A stretch of DNA of 64,000 nucleotides from Medicago truncatula (lineage: Eukaryota > Streptophyta > Magnoliopsida > Fabales > Fabaceae), in contig NC_053042.1 of assembly GCF_003473485.1 (NCBI RefSeq), positions 3,112,501-3,176,500 on the forward strand, read 5' to 3'. Position numbers and translations under genes: made by a program. Under the pieces are notes generated by a model. The model searched no databases. It saw only the letters and a program-made list of their open reading frames with translations, and was not told the DNA's origin. The number at the start of each line of letters is the position of its first letter. The stretch's first letter is position 1. Of the stretch, positions 59,980-64,000 are shown piece after piece.

Positions 59980-61885
59980 AGTTCTCTTGATTTCAGTGTT
60001 TATTTTGTCGGTTCATTTTTAAAAGCCACTATTGTTAAAGCTTGATAAAAATAAGGAAATGCAAACAAGTGTCGTTAAGAAGTCTAAAGAAAAAAATTTA
60101 TGCATTGAAACTTTGAAAAGTAACCATTTTTATTTAAAATTTATCAATTATTTCCATTTTTTATCCTTAACAAATACCCTATAACAATTGTTAACAAGAC
60201 CCTAAAAATAAAATTGAAACTGGGCCAACTTTTTTAAAACTTAATTATTTCCCTTCTCTTGTCTTTAGTTTAGCATTTGATTTGGAAATCTCGGAAATTG
60301 TTTTCTAACATTAAAAGTCTCTGTCTTATTCTTGACATTTTTATAATGGCCAAATAACAAAATGATTGTTGCTTTATAAAGGGTCTTTGTCATACAAGTT
60401 GAAGTTTTTTTTTTGTTAGGTAAGTTGGTTTAATAGCAAGCAATACCTTACGTGAGTTTTAATATTATTTCTAAACTAGATATTTTGTTTACATATGATT
60501 TACGTTAATATCTATGGATGATTCCTTTCACAAATTGACAGAGAAGGGAAAACAGAAAAATGGGTGGTTGAGTTTATGATGCATGTCGCACGACTGCAAA
60601 GATAGAAAAAATATAAATTTATTTATGTTGAAAATGTACTCGGTGCGTATTCGAATTTCTTTTGTTTAAGGTGTCCCTGTGCTCTTAGAACAAAACAACA
60701 TATCCGAATTACTTGCTATTTGCTATCAAAAGAGGAATCATTTGGAGCATAATGTGTTATATGTGTGAAGACAATAAAAATCCTTAATGATGACCTAAAT
60801 ACAAGGAACTCTAGGAAGTAATTTTTATAGGAATCCAAATTTCAAAACAACACTTTTGAGTTTCAATTGAAGTCAATCCACTGCGGTTCAATACTCATGT
60901 TCCATCAATCTTATCAAAGTTGTGTTACAAAATTATGTGTCTACCTAAAATTGATTTGCAGAGGGTCACCCTCATTAAAAGGAAAGGACACATTGGACAG
61001 CGTACTTTGATTCTTTTTTTTTACTAATCATTTGATTAGAGACCAATTGTAAGCCTCTTATTCCTTGTGCAGATTGAACTACCACCTCAACAATCATTCT
61101 GTGGATTAAGGACCGAGGATCATTGTGTCTCTTATCCCTTGCACATACATCGTAAAAAGGCAATCACTCAAAAAATCATCATGTGAATTAGGACTCCAAA
61201 AGGAGGGCGAAGAACGACCAAGGACCATGGAAGTTTGGTCATGTGATGTTAACTAAATTTTGCATCTCAACATCATTTCTGACTTAACTGTCATCTAGAA
61301 TCGCCTTTTTTTTGTGTTGAATGTTCAAGATATTTAGTGAACACCTTCATTATTTGCCATTTGAGAACAATGTCACTCATGACTCATGATTACAACACGA
61401 TATTAATGAGCACTGAATGTCTAAATATATTGATACCTAGTGGAGCCAACAGCCCTCACCATTATGAAATTTTAATAATACCAATCCATGTTTTATTACA
61501 CTGCTAATGCTAATAAACAAAAGGTGCATGCATTGTTCAGTATTTAAAAATATTAAATCATCTTACAAAAAAGTTCTCAACATATTGAATATTCTTTTCA
61601 ATTCAAAAAGACTTAAAAAATCATCTAACATGTAGCCAATTTGTAATTCTATGAGAAATAACACAGGAACCAGAGCGCAGAGTACCTTATCTGAACTTGA
61701 TAACTCGGGCAAGTATAAGATATGTTGAAACAAAAGAATAACGGTGTCGTCACAATTCAAAATTGTATAGAATAGGTTACATCTGATTCTGAACATGATA
61801 GTACCTGAATTTCAAAATCCTTTCACGGATTTTCCTCATTCTTTAGGAAGTATCATAGGCTACCCCAGACCACTAGCTGTCATGA
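59980..61885. other. Spacer between the WAT1-type and TM9SF genes
   Basis: Should contain the WAT1 promoter (adjacent to 59980) and the TM9SF 3' untranslated region (up to 61891). No other gene, RNA or bounded repeat is supported; short minus frames at 60975-61163 and 61563-61796 have no domain. Confidence 0.45.
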
Positions 61886-61891
61886 GTGTGA

Positions 61892-64000
61892 CTAATCAAT
61901 TTTGACTGATGAGTAAATAAGCCTTGTGAACCAAAAGCATGCGTAAAATCCAATGGTGCCGGTTACAACAAAGAAGGCATACGAAGCTATAAACATGTAA
62001 CCGAAGTATAATATTGCAGATACCAACTTCGTGATTTCAAGCTTGGTGAAGAAGTAGAATGTTGCATAAAGAAAGAGGTATAGTGCAGAAGAGCCAGATG
62101 TGAGGTAAGAACGCCACCACCACAAGTAATCTTCACTGCACAACTGGAAGTAGCAAAGCACAACGGTTATTTCGGCGCAAGTGATAACGAGGATGACAAA
62201 GACCAAAAAGAGGAAGCCGAATATGTAGTAAAACTGATTCAACCAGATCGAGGTGAGAATGAAGAACAGCTCAATGAAAACAGCACCGAATGGGAGTATT
62301 CCCCCTATAAGAACTGAGAAGGCCGGGTTCATGTACCACGCTTGTTCAGGGATCTGCCTTGGGATTTTGTTTGTTTTCACAGGGTTTTCAATTGCAGGTT
62401 TCCTGAATCCAACATAGCCACCAACAAAAACAAGTGGAACTGAGATTCCAAACCATAAAAAGATCAGAGCAAACATTGTTCCAAATGGCACAGCTCCAGA
62501 CGACTTTTGTCCCCATATCAGACCATTCAATACAAAGAAAATGGCAGAGACAGAGGCAGGGAACAAGACTGCAGTCCTGAGGGAAATTTTCTTCCACTCT
62601 GTTCCTTTGAACATTTTGTATAAGCGGGCTGAAGCATAACCAGCAAAAATCCCCATGAAAACCCATAGCAAGAGCATAGCTGTCATTAGCCCACCTCTGT
62701 TTGAAGGAGAAAGGAATCCAAGGACAGCAAAGAGCATTGTTACTAGTATCATCCCAAAAAACTGAACACCAGTACCAACATAAACACACAACAGATCTGA
62801 GTTGTTTGGTGGCCTAAAAACATCACCATGGACAAGCTTCCAACCAGTCTCTTCTTGTGCTTCTTCTTGGGTCTCAAGCTCATTGTACTTTGAAATATCA
62901 CGGTAAAGTGTACGCAGCATAATCATTGCCACCATGCCCGAGAGAAAGAGGACAATCATCAATGAGTTCACAATTGAGAACCAGTGAATTTGGTCATCAT
63001 TCATGAGCAAATAGGCATCCCATCTTGAAGCCCACTTCACATCACTCTCCTGCAAGTAGGCAGAGGTAAATGGTTATACAAAAAAACTCCATCATCATCT
63101 TTCACTAAAATAATAACAACAACAATTGGATGCAAGGGCGGAAATAAAAATTTATTTATGAGAAACCAAAAATAATTATTGAAGAATAATCTTTGTCTAT
63201 TTAGTGATAAATTAATCTCTACACACAAACCATATATTTAACCACTTGGCTAATGCAGGCCAATAGGTATTCAAACATAGCAATAATACAAGCACTGTTT
63301 TATTAAGATGATCTCACCAGGAATTCAACATCATATGTGAAGATGATTTCCTTTCCCTCTTCAACTTCTTGAGGAGTATTGGAGTTCACAACTGTATGTT
63401 TAGCATGAGGGTCACAGGTTGATAAACGAGTCTTTTCATCCCATTTCCCTTCATATTCATGTTTAACACTGCAAATCATCATTCAGAACCGAAAATCAGT
63501 AAGAATGCATACAACAACTGGTTTGACAGACTGAATTCATAGAACAAATCAGGCACAGACATACAGACCTGAATGGCTTAACCTCAAAGCCCACTATTCT
63601 GGCAGCTTCAGTGAGTGAATCTCTATGATATTTGACAGTAAATGCCAAATGGTTGTGTATAAAAAACTTCTCCTCCTTGCTCTGTGTATTTCAACATAGT
63701 AAGCACAAGAAAAACAAAATTGGCATTCGCAACAATAGACGTTGATTTATAGAATAATGAGCATACCCCACTATATTGTCCTTTGAGTCCAACATGGAAA
63801 CCAAGCTGATAGACAGTAGAATCCTGATCCACACGCTTTATGGGAACAACCAAAGGAAGGTTATCTAGAATCCTGCACATAGAAGGTAGAGGCATTGTAA
63901 GATCCTCAATATCAAGATAGTGGCAGAAAACAGGCACGGAAATATAAGACAATTTACTGGCACGCCGTACATGTTCACCCGATACTCATCATCAATCTTC
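61892..64000 (-). CDS. Transmembrane nine superfamily (TM9SF/EMP70) protein, 5' part outside window
   Basis: Exons seen, in transcript order: 64000(edge)-63971, 63872-63767, 63681-63569, 63468-63318, 63049-61892; all are in phase. The partial product starts KIDDEYRVNMILDNLPLVVP, part of the lumenal N-terminal domain (later YQLGFHVGLKGQYSG and FFIHNHLAFTVKYHRDSLTE). The large last exon (385 residues) carries the nine-span membrane domain: KWASRWDAYLLMNDDQIHWF, GDVFRPPNNSDLLCVYVGTG, RKPAIENPVKTNKIPRQIPE, QAWYMNPAFSVLIGGILPFG, FQLCSEDYLWWWRSYLTSGS. It ends SSVKID, fitting the KXD/E COPI-binding signal that holds these proteins in the Golgi. TM9SF proteins sit in endomembranes and are linked to sorting of membrane proteins. 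No lesion seen. The signal peptide and first exons lie beyond the right edge. Confidence 0.95.

Noticed and set aside
62388-62789. 133-residue Cys/Trp-rich minus frame
   Set aside because: It is an alternative-frame shadow of the conserved TM9SF last exon.
1-64000. CRISPR arrays, operons or bacterial-type systems
   Set aside because: The DNA is plant nuclear with spliced genes; the regular repeats seen are tandem duplications or transposons.

Overview
The window is nuclear DNA of a flowering plant, almost certainly a legume of the Medicago/pea group. Evidence: AT-rich sequence, many short exons with GT-AG introns, a chloroplast glutathione peroxidase of the legume type, an early nodulin-like phytocyanin, Stowaway-like elements and plant LINE, LTR and tRNA-like repeats. 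All coordinates were read by eye from exon translations and splice sites. Eleven genes look intact (one cut by the right edge), one is a clear pseudogene and one is a probable broken gene.

Layout. 0.5-4.5 kb (-): chloroplast phospholipid-hydroperoxide glutathione peroxidase, 6 exons. 4.5-12.4 kb: repeat-rich spacer with two Stowaway-like elements and a LINE (target-site duplication visible) nested in an inverted-repeat element. 12.4-16.2 kb (+): PP2C protein phosphatase, 10 coding exons. 16.6-33.8 kb (-): three tandem LURP-one-related (LOR) genes; the middle one has a 3-kb first intron filled with LTR, LINE and tRNA-like repeats, and a solo LTR with perfect ATAAT duplication sits just downstream of it. 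Between the first and second LOR genes lies a probable gene with a 36-codon repeat, interrupted by about 1.2 kb of retroelement-like DNA. 36.1-41.1 kb (+): cytosolic aspartyl-tRNA synthetase, 10 coding exons plus a 5' UTR intron. 43.1-45.2 kb (+): C1D/Sas10 family protein. 48.2-49.1 kb (-): early nodulin-like protein. 53.4-53.7 kb (+): small one-span membrane protein behind a cluster of ABRE-type ACGT motifs. 56.8-57.1 kb (+): dead class I small heat-shock protein gene behind an intact heat-shock element. 57.3-59.9 kb (-): WAT1-related/UMAMIT transporter. 61.9 kb to the right edge (-): TM9SF/EMP70 nonaspanin, missing its 5' exons.

The genes do not form a pathway; this is an ordinary plant gene neighbourhood. 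From memory, its content echoes duplicated Arabidopsis blocks (GPX next to PP2C close to an ENODL gene on chromosomes 2 and 4; C1D, ENODL and EMP70 in a row on chromosome 5), so the single-copy genes probably mark an old conserved block into which the LOR cluster and transposons were inserted. I see no previously undescribed system. The parts most worth a second look are the LOR tandem array with its co-duplicated upstream DNA, the gene interrupted by an insertion, the heat-shock pseudogene with an intact promoter element, and the ABRE cluster.
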